NCBI RefSeq assembly: GCF_001718195.1
Contig: NZ_MCNV01000001.1
Location: forward strand, 1-64,000
Origin: Paraburkholderia nodosa
GTDB taxonomy: Bacteria; Pseudomonadota; Gammaproteobacteria; Burkholderiales; Burkholderiaceae
Length of the DNA stretch: 64,000 bases
Direction of reading: 5' to 3'
Positions 35,128 through 43,485 of the stretch are shown here, one piece after another. Below the pieces are notes generated by a model. It saw only the letters and a program-made list of their open reading frames with translations. It had not been told where the DNA came from and ran no database searches. Both the position numbers and the translations under genes were made by a program. Each line of letters begins with the position of its first letter. Position 1 is the first letter of the stretch.

Positions 35128-35923
35128 AGTTGCCGGCCTGACCAAACACTATCGATCGCAAGTGGCGGTCAAGCGCGTCTCGTTCGAACTTGCGCGCGGC
35201 GAAACGCTCGGCCTGATCGGGCAGTCGGGCAGCGGCAAGTCCACGCTCGCGAACCTGCTCGCGCGTCTCGACGATCCCGACGAAGGCACGATCCGCTTCG
35301 AGGGCGAGGACATCGCCGCGACGCCGGCGCGACGCAGCGCGCGCGCCGCATGGCGGCGGCGCATCCAGCTCGTGTTCCAGGATGCGCGAGACAGCATCGA
35401 TCCGCGAGCCAGCGCCTTCGACGCCATCGTGGCAGCGTTGCCGCCACGCTTTGGCTCCCGTGCGGAGGTAAGCGAACGCGTTCTCGCGCTCGCGCACAGC
35501 GTGGAGTTGCCGCGTTCGCGGCTCGCGTTGCGCCCGCATCAGCTTTCGGGCGGCGAAGCCGCCCGCGTGGGCATCGCGCGCGCGATTGCGAGCGAGCCGG
35601 ACCTGCTCATCCTCGACGAACCGACGGCCGCGCTCGATGTGTCGGTCCAGGCCGGCATCCTGCGCACGCTCGACCAGTTGCGAGAGCGCCACGGCATGGC
35701 CATGCTCTTCATTTCGCACGATCTCGACGTCGTGCGCATCCTCTGCGCACGAGCGCTCGTCATGTACGCCGGGGAGATCGTCGAAAACGCGAGCACGGAC
35801 GCGCTATTCGCCGACCCACGGCATCACCATACGCGCGCACTGCTCGGCACGCGTCTTTCGTTACCTCTGGCGCTCAATGCGCACGCGCCAACAGCTCATA
35901 ACTCGCGTCCTCGGCTGCCGTAG
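35120..35923 (+). CDS. Peptide-type ABC transporter ATP-binding protein (DppF-like)
   Basis: A 267-residue ATPase: Walker A LIGQSGSGKST, QLVFQDARDSIDP, signature LSGGEAARVGIARAI (Gln-Arg of the usual motif replaced by Ala-Ala), Walker B LLILDEPTAALD and FISHDLDVV. It lacks the long C-terminal extension of some DppF proteins. It starts eight bases inside the DppD-like gene. Its last 50 bases (35874-35923) overlap the end of the convergent ferredoxin gene. Confidence 0.86.
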   Translation: MLEVAGLTKHYRSQVAVKRVSFELARGETLGLIGQSGSGKSTLANLLARLDDPDEGTIRFEGEDIAATPARRSARAAWRRRIQLVFQDARDSIDPRASAFDAIVAALPPRFGSRAEVSERVLALAHSVELPRSRLALRPHQLSGGEAARVGIARAIASEPDLLILDEPTAALDVSVQAGILRTLDQLRERHGMAMLFISHDLDVVRILCARALVMYAGEIVENASTDALFADPRHHHTRALLGTRLSLPLALNAHAPTAHNSRPRLP

Positions 35924-36191
35924 CCTGACGGCCGCGGCCCCATCCCACCGCGCGGCGATAGCTCCCCACCAGCGCCGGGTCCACGTTGAGTTCCGGGCAC
36001 GGTGCAGGCTCCGGCGCGACGAAGAGCGCGTCTTCGGGGCAATAGAGCTCGCACATGAAACAGGTCTGGCAATCCTCCTGCCTCGCGATGCGCGGCACGC
36101 CATCCGGCACGGCATCGAACACATTGGTCGGGCACGCGCGCACGCAGATATTGCAGCCCGTGCAAAGCGACGAATCGACGATCTCGATCAC
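35874..36191 (-). CDS. 2[4Fe-4S] ferredoxin, AprB-like partner
   Basis: A 105-residue ferredoxin with two complete cluster motifs: CTGCNICVRACP (Cys10, 13, 16, 20) and CQTCFMCELYCP (Cys41, 44, 47, 51), then a tail of about 50 residues. It resembles the iron-sulfur subunit AprB or the small ferredoxin that accompanies fumarate-reductase-like flavoproteins. The start is the GTG at 36191, which overlaps the flavoprotein stop (GTGA). It should shuttle electrons to or from that flavoprotein in the cytoplasm. It is the last gene of the sulfonate operon and runs 50 bases into the convergent DppF-like gene. Confidence 0.85.
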   Translation of the reverse strand: MIEIVDSSLCTGCNICVRACPTNVFDAVPDGVPRIARQEDCQTCFMCELYCPEDALFVAPEPAPCPELNVDPALVGSYRRAVGWGRGRQATAAEDASYELLARAH

Positions 36192-37810
36192 GCGGCCACC
36201 CCCACGCTGGCTACACCATACACGCGCTCGACCCACACCTCGTCGAGCCCGCCGCTCAACAGCCGGTGACGCTGCGCCGGGTCGGCGGCGGCGTACTCGT
36301 GCCGCCGGTGCATGCCGCGCGTCTCCTTGCGCTGCAACGCGCTGCGATACATCCAACGCGAATTCGCCAGCATTGCCGCGGCTTCGCGCGCACGCACGGC
36401 CGCGCGCGCGCCAGGCGCCGCGCGGGCACCGCTCACGTGGCGCCATAGCGCGTCGAGCCGCGCGAGGGAGTCTTCGAGCAGATCGGCGCGGCGCGTCCAG
36501 TTGCGCTGCGTGGGAAAGACCTCCTGCTGGACCGCGCGGATCACGGCCTCGCTGTCGAAGGTGGCCGGGCTCGCGCCATCGCGCAATGCCACGGTTCCCG
36601 CCTCATAGAGTCGGCGTGCGGTGCGCGCCGACCTTTGCTCATGGGCGTAATCAGCAGCGCCGGCCCCGGCCCAGAATCCCGACGACATTGCCCATGCCGC
36701 GTTATGACTGCCGCCGCCCGTGAAGCCGCCGCAGATCAGCTCGCGGGTGGCCGCGTCGCCTGCCGCGTAAAGACCTTCCACCGACGTTGCGCACGTTTCG
36801 TCGACGAGATGCAGGCCGCCTGTGCCGCGCACCGTGCCCTCCAGCCGCAGGGTCACGGGAAAATGCTGAGTGAAGGGGTCGATGCCGCGCCGGTCGAACG
36901 GCAGAAAGAAGTTAGGCTGGGCACGACGCATCCATGCGCGGATATCTTCATCGGCTCGATCGAGGCACGCGTATACTGGCTGCGTTTCGAGCGTTTTCGC
37001 GATCACGCCGCGGCCATGCGAGGAGCCCGCGCCTTCGATCACGCTGCCCGCTTCGTCGTAGAACGTCGCCCACGTATAGAACAGCGATTTCGTCACCGAC
37101 GCAAATGCGGGCCCCAGCCCATAGGCGTTCGAAAACTCCATGCCCGAAAACGATGCGCCCGCCTCGGCCGCCATCAACTGACCATCGCCCGTCAAGACGT
37201 TGCAGCCCAGCGCGTTGCTGAGGAACGCACAGCCGCCGGTCGCAATGATCACGCTGCCGGCTTTCACGATCCACGTTTCATCCGTTTGACGATGCACACC
37301 CTTCGCGCCCGCGACTACGCCGCGCTCGTCGATCAGCAGTTCGAGCGCGGGACTATGGTCGTGAATGCGCGCGCCGCTGGCTTTCACCCGCTTGCGCAGC
37401 AGCCGCATATATTCGGGGCCTTGCAAGGACGTGCGCTTCTCCAGCCCCGCGTTGTCGACAGGAAACGGATAGCCCCACTGCGCGAGTCGTTCGCAGTTGA
37501 TCCACGTCTGTTCGAGCACGCGATCCATCCACGCCTGCTCGGCGAGTTCGCCGCCCAGCTTGAATCGGCTCGCCTTCGCGAACTCACGCGCGCTCTCCTC
37601 CGGCGCGACGTGCCACACACCGGTTCCGGACGGCGCGGTGGCGCCCGAGGTGCCGCAAAAGCCCTTGTCGACGAGCACCACCTTCGCGCCGCGCGCCGAC
37701 GCGCCTATGGCCGCCCACGCGCCAGCCGGACCGCCGCCGATCACGAGAACGTCAGCGTCGTACCATGCCTGCGCGGACGACGCCGTTACCGCTCCGCTTC
37801 GATTCATCAT
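36188..37810 (-). CDS. FAD-dependent oxidoreductase, AprA/fumarate-reductase flavoprotein family
   Basis: A 540-residue flavoprotein of the succinate dehydrogenase/fumarate reductase/adenylylsulfate reductase alpha family. The N-terminal dinucleotide fold is VLVIGGGPAGAWAAIGA, with GTSGATAPSGTG, SVIIATGGCAFLSNALG, a central capping domain, and near residue 370 GTGGLHLVDETCATSVEGLYAAGD that closes the FAD site. The C-terminal helical domain (QRNWTRRADLLEDSLARLDAL) matches this family. With the ferredoxin it forms an AprBA-like pair. It lies directly after the permease (10 bases) in a sulfonate import operon, so a role in processing the imported sulfur compound or the released sulfite is likely; whether APS is involved is unknown. 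Confidence 0.8.
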   Translation of the reverse strand: MMNRSGAVTASSAQAWYDADVLVIGGGPAGAWAAIGASARGAKVVLVDKGFCGTSGATAPSGTGVWHVAPEESAREFAKASRFKLGGELAEQAWMDRVLEQTWINCERLAQWGYPFPVDNAGLEKRTSLQGPEYMRLLRKRVKASGARIHDHSPALELLIDERGVVAGAKGVHRQTDETWIVKAGSVIIATGGCAFLSNALGCNVLTGDGQLMAAEAGASFSGMEFSNAYGLGPAFASVTKSLFYTWATFYDEAGSVIEGAGSSHGRGVIAKTLETQPVYACLDRADEDIRAWMRRAQPNFFLPFDRRGIDPFTQHFPVTLRLEGTVRGTGGLHLVDETCATSVEGLYAAGDAATRELICGGFTGGGSHNAAWAMSSGFWAGAGAADYAHEQRSARTARRLYEAGTVALRDGASPATFDSEAVIRAVQQEVFPTQRNWTRRADLLEDSLARLDALWRHVSGARAAPGARAAVRAREAAAMLANSRWMYRSALQRKETRGMHRRHEYAAADPAQRHRLLSGGLDEVWVERVYGVASVGVAA

Positions 37811-37820
37811 TGCCCCATCC

Positions 37821-38630
37821 TTAACGAATACCTTGCCACGCTGTGAGGCGCCGTTCGACGAACACCACGGCGTGATTGAACGCGAGGCCGAGTACGGCGA
37901 GCGTGACGATGCCCGCGTACATCTTCGGAATCTCGAACGTGTATTGGGAGTAGTTCACGAGATAGCCCAATCCCGCCTTCGCGCCCACCATCTCGGCCGC
38001 AATCAGCACGAGTATCGAGTACGCGCCAGCCACGCGAATGCCCGTGAATACGGCAGGCACCGATGCGGGCAGCACGACCTTCACGAACAGACGAAGCGGG
38101 CCGAGCCCCATCGATCGCGCCGAGCGGATCAGCAATGCGTCGACGTTGCGCACGCCGCTCACCGTATTGAGCACGACGGGCCAGATGCAGGAATAGACCA
38201 CCATCGAAATCTTCGACGTCTCGCCCATGCCGAGCACGAGCACGAACACCGGCAGCAGCGCGAGCGGCGCCGTGTTGCGAAAAATCTCCAGCAACGGGTT
38301 GAGCAGGTCCCCGAGCGTGCGATACCAGCCGATCAGGAGGCCCAACGGCACGCCGAGCGCCACGGCGATCGCGAAACCGCTTGCTGCACGCACGGCGCTC
38401 GCCAGCAGGTTCGCGCCCAGTTCGCCCGATACGGCCATTTCGAACAACGCATGCAGCACGGTCGAGAATGGCGGCAGGAAAACGGGGTCTACCCATCCCG
38501 CCCGCGGCAGCACTTCCCAGAGCGCGAGAAACGCGACCACGGCGACGCTGCCGCGCGCGGCCCGCCAGGCTGCCAGCCAAACGGTCGACGCTGACATGCC
38601 CCGCTTCGATTCAACGGACAACGTACTCAT
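37821..38630 (-). CDS. Sulfonate-type ABC transporter permease (SsuC/TauC-like)
   Basis: A 269-residue BPD_transp_1 permease: first helix VVAFLALWEVLPRAGW, DLLNPLLEIFRNTAPLALLPVFVLVLG, the ATPase loop IRSARSMGLGPLRLFVKVVLP, and AAEMVGAKAGLGYLVNYSQ. The start ATG 38630 has AGGAG eight bases upstream, formed partly by the stop region of the ATPase gene. Confidence 0.86.
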   Translation of the reverse strand: MSTLSVESKRGMSASTVWLAAWRAARGSVAVVAFLALWEVLPRAGWVDPVFLPPFSTVLHALFEMAVSGELGANLLASAVRAASGFAIAVALGVPLGLLIGWYRTLGDLLNPLLEIFRNTAPLALLPVFVLVLGMGETSKISMVVYSCIWPVVLNTVSGVRNVDALLIRSARSMGLGPLRLFVKVVLPASVPAVFTGIRVAGAYSILVLIAAEMVGAKAGLGYLVNYSQYTFEIPKMYAGIVTLAVLGLAFNHAVVFVERRLTAWQGIR

Positions 38631-38641
38631 GGTGATTCTCC

Positions 38642-39442
38642 TCACGCCGCCTGTGCGACCTGCCATTGCGCGTTGCCGCGACGTTGCCGGATTAGTTGCC
38701 AGATTTCATGGCGCAGGCGCACGAATTCCGGCGTCGAACGGATGTCCTCCGAAAGATCGCCGCGAGGCACATGCACGGGCAGCGTGTGGGTGACGCGCCC
38801 GGGTCCAGCTGTCATCACGAGCACGCGCTGGCCCAGATAGATCGCTTCGTCGATCGAATGCGTGATAAAGACGACGGTCGTGCCCGTGCGCTGCCAGATG
38901 CGCAACAGTTCGTCCTGCAGGCTTTCGCGCGTTTGCGCATCGAGCGCCGCGAACGGCTCGTCCATTAGCAGCACGTCGGGTTCGTAGGACAGCGCACGTG
39001 CAATCGCCACGCGCTGCTTCATGCCGCCGGAGAGTTCATGGGGATAGCGGTCGGCGAACGCGCCGAGCCCGACGAGATCGAGAAAGCGCCTCGCGCGCTC
39101 GGTGCGCTCACGCCTCGCGATCCCTTTCGCTTCCAGGCCGAATTCGATATTGCCGAGCGCAGTTTTCCAGGGAAAGAGCGCGTACTGCTGAAAGACTATG
39201 CCGCGATCGAGTCCCGGCCCGTCGATCTCGCGTCCGCCTATCAGTATCTTGCCGCGATCGGCCTGAGTGAGTCCGCCGATCAGGTCGAGCAGCGTAGTCT
39301 TGCCACAGCCGCTCGGCCCCACCAGTGCGACGAACTCGCCAGCCGCTACCTCGAACGAAACATCGTCGAGCACGACGAAATGCCCGCGCCTGTTCAGATG
39401 AAACGCTTTAACCACGTTGCGCACGCTGATCGATGCACTCAT
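38642..39442 (-). CDS. Sulfonate-type ABC transporter ATP-binding protein (SsuB/TauB-like)
   Basis: A 266-residue ATPase with Walker A LVGPSGCGKTT, Q-loop IVFQQYALFPWKTALGNI, signature [15 protein letters not shown], Walker B VLLMDEPFAALDA and the switch FITHSIDEAIYLGQR, all typical of the nitrate/sulfonate/taurine ATPases. It works with the SsuC-like gene 11 bases downstream and the binding protein 28 bases upstream. Confidence 0.88.
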   Translation of the reverse strand: MSASISVRNVVKAFHLNRRGHFVVLDDVSFEVAAGEFVALVGPSGCGKTTLLDLIGGLTQADRGKILIGGREIDGPGLDRGIVFQQYALFPWKTALGNIEFGLEAKGIARRERTERARRFLDLVGLGAFADRYPHELSGGMKQRVAIARALSYEPDVLLMDEPFAALDAQTRESLQDELLRIWQRTGTTVVFITHSIDEAIYLGQRVLVMTAGPGRVTHTLPVHVPRGDLSEDIRSTPEFVRLRHEIWQLIRQRRGNAQWQVAQAA

Positions 39443-39470
39443 TGCGCTTTCCTCGCGTGATGACGCCGCC

Positions 39471-40499
39471 TCACTGGCTCGCGACTCGCTGGTTGAACGG
39501 ATTGAACTGATTCGAATAGATGTCGCCCGGCTTCACCTGCCCGGCCTTCAGCACGCCGTTGTTCACGTACCAGTCGATGTAGGTCGTGAAGTCGTCGGAG
39601 ACAATCAGGCCGCCCTTGCCGCCCACGCCCGGCGACTTCCAGTAATTGACGATGGTGGCGTCTTCATTGCGATGGCGCGCCTCGATGATCTTGTGCAACC
39701 GCGCGACGACTTCCGCGCGCGGCGTGTTCCGCGTCCATTCGATGGCGCGCGCCGTGCCTTCGACGAATTTGCGCACTGTATTCGGGTTCTGCGCGATGAA
39801 TCGATCCGTGAAGAGATAACTCGCATACCCGAACGAACCGAAGAGCTGGTAGTCAGTCGTGAGCAGGCGTGCCCCGCCCTGGGCGAGTTCCTTGTCCTTC
39901 AGGATATCTTCCAGAAACACGGCATCGAGCTGCTTCTGCTTGAGCAGTTGCGCGAGATTCACGGGCGGCGCCGCGACGAACACCACCTTGTCGATGTCGG
40001 CCTGCGAAACGCCGGCCTTCTGCAGATACGCGGTCACCGCATACTGCTCGTAAGCGCCGGGCGTGTTCACGCCAATGCGGCGCCCGATCAGGTCACGTGG
40101 CCCCTTGATCGGACTGTCGTCGAGCACGAACAGCCCGCCATTGGTTTCCTTGTCGGTGCCGACATACGAAATCACAGCTTTCACGGGCGCGTGCGCCGCA
40201 ACCAGCTTGACGATCGAACCGTTAAACGCACCGCCGAAATCGACGTCGCCCGTCACAGCCGCCTGAATGTCCTGGGGTCCGCTCGTCGTGTTACCTACCC
40301 ATTTGAGCTTGATGGGCGCGAGATAGCCGAGGTCCTCGGCCAGCTCGGGATACAGCACTTTGCTCGCCCAGCCCTGATAACGCAGCTCCTGCTTCTCCGG
40401 CGTCTGCGCGAACGATGGCGCCGACGCCGCAGCCGCCAGCATCGCTGCAATATGAAGGATGGCGAAACGTTTCATATAAGGGGAGAAACTGCGTTTCAT
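39471..40499 (-). CDS. Sulfonate/taurine-type periplasmic binding protein (TauA/SsuA-like)
   Basis: A 342-residue protein with a signal peptide (MKRFAILHIAAMLAAAASA ending PSFAQ; a second ATG nine codons upstream is used here as annotated start) and an SsuA/TauA type II fold: ELAEDLGYLAPIKLKWVGN, PQDIQAAVTGDVDFGGAFNG, DLIGRRIGVNTPGAYEQYAVT and NGVLKAGQVKPGDIYSNQFNPF. It probably binds an alkanesulfonate or alkyl sulfate in the periplasm. It lies between the TauD/AtsK-type gene and its ATPase. Confidence 0.83.
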   Translation of the reverse strand: MKRSFSPYMKRFAILHIAAMLAAAASAPSFAQTPEKQELRYQGWASKVLYPELAEDLGYLAPIKLKWVGNTTSGPQDIQAAVTGDVDFGGAFNGSIVKLVAAHAPVKAVISYVGTDKETNGGLFVLDDSPIKGPRDLIGRRIGVNTPGAYEQYAVTAYLQKAGVSQADIDKVVFVAAPPVNLAQLLKQKQLDAVFLEDILKDKELAQGGARLLTTDYQLFGSFGYASYLFTDRFIAQNPNTVRKFVEGTARAIEWTRNTPRAEVVARLHKIIEARHRNEDATIVNYWKSPGVGGKGGLIVSDDFTTYIDWYVNNGVLKAGQVKPGDIYSNQFNPFNQRVASQ

Positions 40500-40532
40500 G
40501 CGGGGGTTCCTTGCAGGCGCGGACCATGCTTC

Positions 40533-41465
40533 CTAGAAGACGCCGTCGTGCTCGAGCGTGACGCGATGAATGCGCCGCCGTGCCGATCCGTAGTCGCGCG
40601 CCGCGTAATGCTGCACCTGGCGGTTGTCCCAGATCGCGACATCGCCCTGCCGCCATTCGAAGCGCGCCTGGACTTCGGGCGTCTTGATGAGGTCGTACAG
40701 GTAATTCAGCAGACTCTGACTGGCCGTTTTTGAAACACCGAGCAAGTGACTCGTGTGGCCTTCGTTGACGAACACGAGCTTGCGGCCGTTCTCAGGGTGG
40801 GTCTTGATGACCGGCACTTCGATTGGCGGATACTTCTGCGCCGCGTCGCGCACGCGCGCAAGCCCCGCTTCCACGCTGTTTTCCTCGCTGCCTTCCGGAA
40901 TGTCGTAGCCGCTCAGCAGTTCGGAGAGGGCGCCCTTCTTCGGCGAGGCGATAAAGGTATTCACCGCGGTCAGCTTCTCGAAGTAGCGGGCCAGATCGGC
41001 ATCCAGCAAGTCGTAGACCGCCGCCGACGAGGACCAGATCGTGTCGCCGCCACCCCCTTCGGGAATTTCCTGGGCGTGGAGAACCGTGGCCTTGGGTGGC
41101 TGATGCTGCCAGGAAACATCGACGTGCCAGTTGTCCGTGCCGCCCGAGCGCGTCTTCTCGCTGTGTGCGATGACCTCGATCTCGGGAAAGCCCGCCACAG
41201 CAGGCAAATAGATGTTCTTGCGGATGGGATTGCCAAAAATGCGCGCGAGCGCCACATGCTGTTCGGGCGACAGCGTCTGCTCACGAAAAAAAATCACGCC
41301 GTGTTCGACGAGTGCCTGACGCAGCGTTTGCCGATTCGCTTCGCTCAACGGCCCGGAGAGATCGACATTCTCGATCACCGCGCCGATCAACGGCTTGTAG
41401 CGACGCACGCGCAGGTCCTGATGATCTCCGGCTTGCGATTGGGGCTGCTCCAGTACCGTGCTCAT
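40533..41465 (-). CDS. TauD/AtsK-type Fe(II)/2-oxoglutarate dioxygenase
   Basis: A 310-residue dioxygenase close to taurine dioxygenase and alkylsulfatase AtsK. The iron ligands are His114 and Asp116 (NWHVDVSW) and distal His286 (QVQHYAARDYGSARRRIHRV), with the 2-oxoglutarate Arg near 297-301. The start at 41465 is chosen because GGAGG lies just upstream; the ATG at 41483 would place this ribosome binding site inside the gene. It leads the operon that imports a sulfonate or sulfate ester and ends with the AprAB-like pair. The likely reaction is hydroxylation at the carbon bearing the sulfonate or sulfate, giving an aldehyde plus sulfite or sulfate. Confidence 0.85.
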   Translation of the reverse strand: MSTVLEQPQSQAGDHQDLRVRRYKPLIGAVIENVDLSGPLSEANRQTLRQALVEHGVIFFREQTLSPEQHVALARIFGNPIRKNIYLPAVAGFPEIEVIAHSEKTRSGGTDNWHVDVSWQHQPPKATVLHAQEIPEGGGGDTIWSSSAAVYDLLDADLARYFEKLTAVNTFIASPKKGALSELLSGYDIPEGSEENSVEAGLARVRDAAQKYPPIEVPVIKTHPENGRKLVFVNEGHTSHLLGVSKTASQSLLNYLYDLIKTPEVQARFEWRQGDVAIWDNRQVQHYAARDYGSARRRIHRVTLEHDGVF

Positions 41466-41774
41466 TGCGTCCTCCGTGGTCAAGGGTGGAGAACATCAAA
41501 CCATCGGCACCACAACGCATGCAACGAAGGAATTGACGGACGCTCTTCAGCACGCACGTGGGTTGCATTGGCGAATCGATCATTTGGCGTGCTCGCAATC
41601 GGTTTCTATAGTCTAAAGTTCCGTTTCCGATGGGCGCGGCGTTCCATGCGACGGTGCTAAAGAATTTTGTTCCACTTGTCGACAGGAGTTCCGCCACGTA
41701 CGCTATTAAACGTCAGCCGGGGGAAACTGCAGCGACGGGACTGGCAGGAAGCATCGGTGTATGGGGTATGACAA
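41466..41774. other. 309-base divergent intergenic region
   Basis: It separates the TauD/AtsK operon (minus) from a small plus-strand gene and must contain the operon promoter. I see no convincing hexamer pair or palindrome, and no LysR-type half-site arrangement that I would defend. Confidence 0.4.
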
Positions 41775-41993
41775 ATGAAACTCTCACATAAACTACATTC
41801 GCGTACGGCGGCTCCGTTATGGGCCCTCGCCTTCGGCCTCCTGCTTTCGGTAACTGGCGTGGGCCTGTGGTGTCATGCGACGGCCGCGACGTCGGCAGGG
41901 CAGACGCGTCAGTCGCTTGCCGTCACCGCCATACTTCTGGGCGTGATTGCAGCGGTCTATGGGGTACACGAGCTTTCCCAGAGACGTCGCTAG
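41775..41993 (+). CDS. Small two-helix membrane protein, unknown function
   Basis: A 72-residue open frame with two hydrophobic segments (about 13-35 and 47-63: PLWALAFGLLLSVTGVGLW, then SLAVTAILLGVIAAVYGV) and a basic tail ELSQRRR. Codon use fits the genome, favouring a real gene, but I recognise no family and the ribosome binding site is weak. It could be a small inner membrane protein expressed with the HAD phosphatase 144 bases downstream. Confidence 0.45.
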   Translation: MKLSHKLHSRTAAPLWALAFGLLLSVTGVGLWCHATAATSAGQTRQSLAVTAILLGVIAAVYGVHELSQRRR

Positions 41994-42137
41994 GCAACGC
42001 CTTCGCGCGTAGAACGCCCGGTCGCTCGTCGGAAGGCGTGCCTTAGCACGCAATCGGCGAAGCAATGCGTGATCCGCCTTTGGACGAGGCGTCCAGCGTC
42101 CCTCATAATTGGAGATTTAGTCGCCACAGGGACCCTT

Positions 42138-42917
42138 ATGGAGCCGCTATCGTCAGCGCCATTTCACGAGTTTTCCGGTGTCCAGTTTGTCTTCACCGAC
42201 ATGGACGAAACGCTGACATATCGTGGACGGCTGGCCGCACAAACCTATAACGCGCTCGAGCGGTTGCAGTCGGCAGGCATCCGTGTGATTCCGGTCACCG
42301 CGGCGCCCGCCGGATGGTGCGATCAGATGGCCCGCATGTGGCCCGTGGATGGCGTCATTGCGGAGAACGGCGGCATCTTCATGAGGCGCGAGGCAAACGG
42401 CCATGGCGTCGAGCGCTCATGGTGGGTTCACGCGGAGAGCGTGACGGCAATGCAATCGCAGCTCAGTTCCATCGCAAGAGGTATTGAAGCGGCCATCCCC
42501 GAGGCCCGCATCGCGGACGACCAGGCGTTCCGCCTTGCCAGCCTGGCCTGGCAACGCACGGGAACTTCGCTGGACGACCGGATCGTGGCGGCGCTGAAAG
42601 CCGCCGGCGCGGACGCAACAGTCAACAATCTATGGGTGCTGGGCTGGCTTGGCGGCTACGACAAGCTGTCGATGTCGCTGCGCGTTCTCGCCGGATCGTT
42701 CGGCACCACGCCGGAAGCCGCCACGAGGGTTGTTGCCTATTCCGGTGATTCGACAAACGACGCGCCGATGTTCGGTTTTTTCAGGCATACGGTGGGTGTC
42801 AGCACGGTGGTCGACTATCTGCCCGGGCTTCCGGTCGCGCCGCGATGGATAACACGTGGTCCCGGTGGTGCCGGGTTCGTCGAGTTCGCGGAGGCTATCC
42901 TGCGCGTGCGGTTGTGA
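42138..42917 (+). CDS. HAD-superfamily hydrolase (Cof/MPGP-like phosphatase)
   Basis: A 259-residue HAD phosphatase: motif I FTDMDETL (Asp21 nucleophile, Asp23 acid), motif II in VIPVTAAPAGW, a C2 cap with WVHAESVTAMQ, the conserved Lys in GGYDKLSMSLRVLA and motif III/IV YSGDSTNDAPMF. These features match the Cof/mannosyl-3-phosphoglycerate phosphatase class, which removes phosphate from sugar phosphates. The start ATG 42138 is preferred over 42069 because the conserved beginning follows shortly after. The substrate is unknown, and the gene stands alone between sulfur genes and a porin. Confidence 0.8.
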   Translation: MEPLSSAPFHEFSGVQFVFTDMDETLTYRGRLAAQTYNALERLQSAGIRVIPVTAAPAGWCDQMARMWPVDGVIAENGGIFMRREANGHGVERSWWVHAESVTAMQSQLSSIARGIEAAIPEARIADDQAFRLASLAWQRTGTSLDDRIVAALKAAGADATVNNLWVLGWLGGYDKLSMSLRVLAGSFGTTPEAATRVVAYSGDSTNDAPMFGFFRHTVGVSTVVDYLPGLPVAPRWITRGPGGAGFVEFAEAILRVRL

Positions 42918-43485
42918 GCTGCACAGCAGCCCGGCAGCACAAACGTCGTGCCTCGACTCCGCTACGCGCCACCGGCATATCACCGACGAGGCGGTAAATC
43001 ACGGCCTTGCGGCGCGAAAATCCCCGCGACGTATCATCTAAATGTGTTGTATCGCCGCATCCACGCCATCGAGCAGTCTCTTGCGCGGCAACGCAGAATG
43101 TGCAGCACTGAATGCGGCCCCAGTTCAACAAGATACATGGACGCATGCGGAACGCGGCCCGGACGAGCAGCAGACGTGTCCGAGCCGCGCATTCACTGAT
43201 TCAGCAGACGCGACCACCCTCGCTCAAGTCATACACAAAATCCGCATTCGCATTGCTGCACGGATAAATAACAGTATAAGAAATCGTTCGATAACGACGC
43301 TGTATTAGCCTTGACCACGGCTTCGACTACTCCGGAAAATGGTCCCCGTTGCGCGAATTACCTGCAACAAATATCTATTCAATCGCCTCAATTTACTAGT
43401 TCGCAGTCCATATCGACTCAATAAATCCCGCACCATTTTTGAAACGGCTCTCCAGCAGCTGTCGTGTATTGAAAAACTATTTACG
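42918..43485. other. 568-base region upstream of the intact porin gene
   Basis: No gene is recognised. The second half (about 43230-43485) is AT-rich and should include the porin promoter and a leader. A short palindrome, TCGTT-CGAT-AACGA (43284-43297), might be an operator. A long untranslated leader would suit small-RNA control, common for porins, but this is not demonstrable here. Confidence 0.35.

Noticed and set aside
36635-37846. A 403-codon plus-strand frame opposite the AprA-like gene
   Set aside because: Antisense shadow without recognisable domains; the minus strand has the FAD-binding motifs and operon context.
43042-43308. An 88-codon plus-strand frame upstream of the intact porin
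   Set aside because: No ribosome binding site, no family resemblance and biased composition; treated as non-coding leader region.
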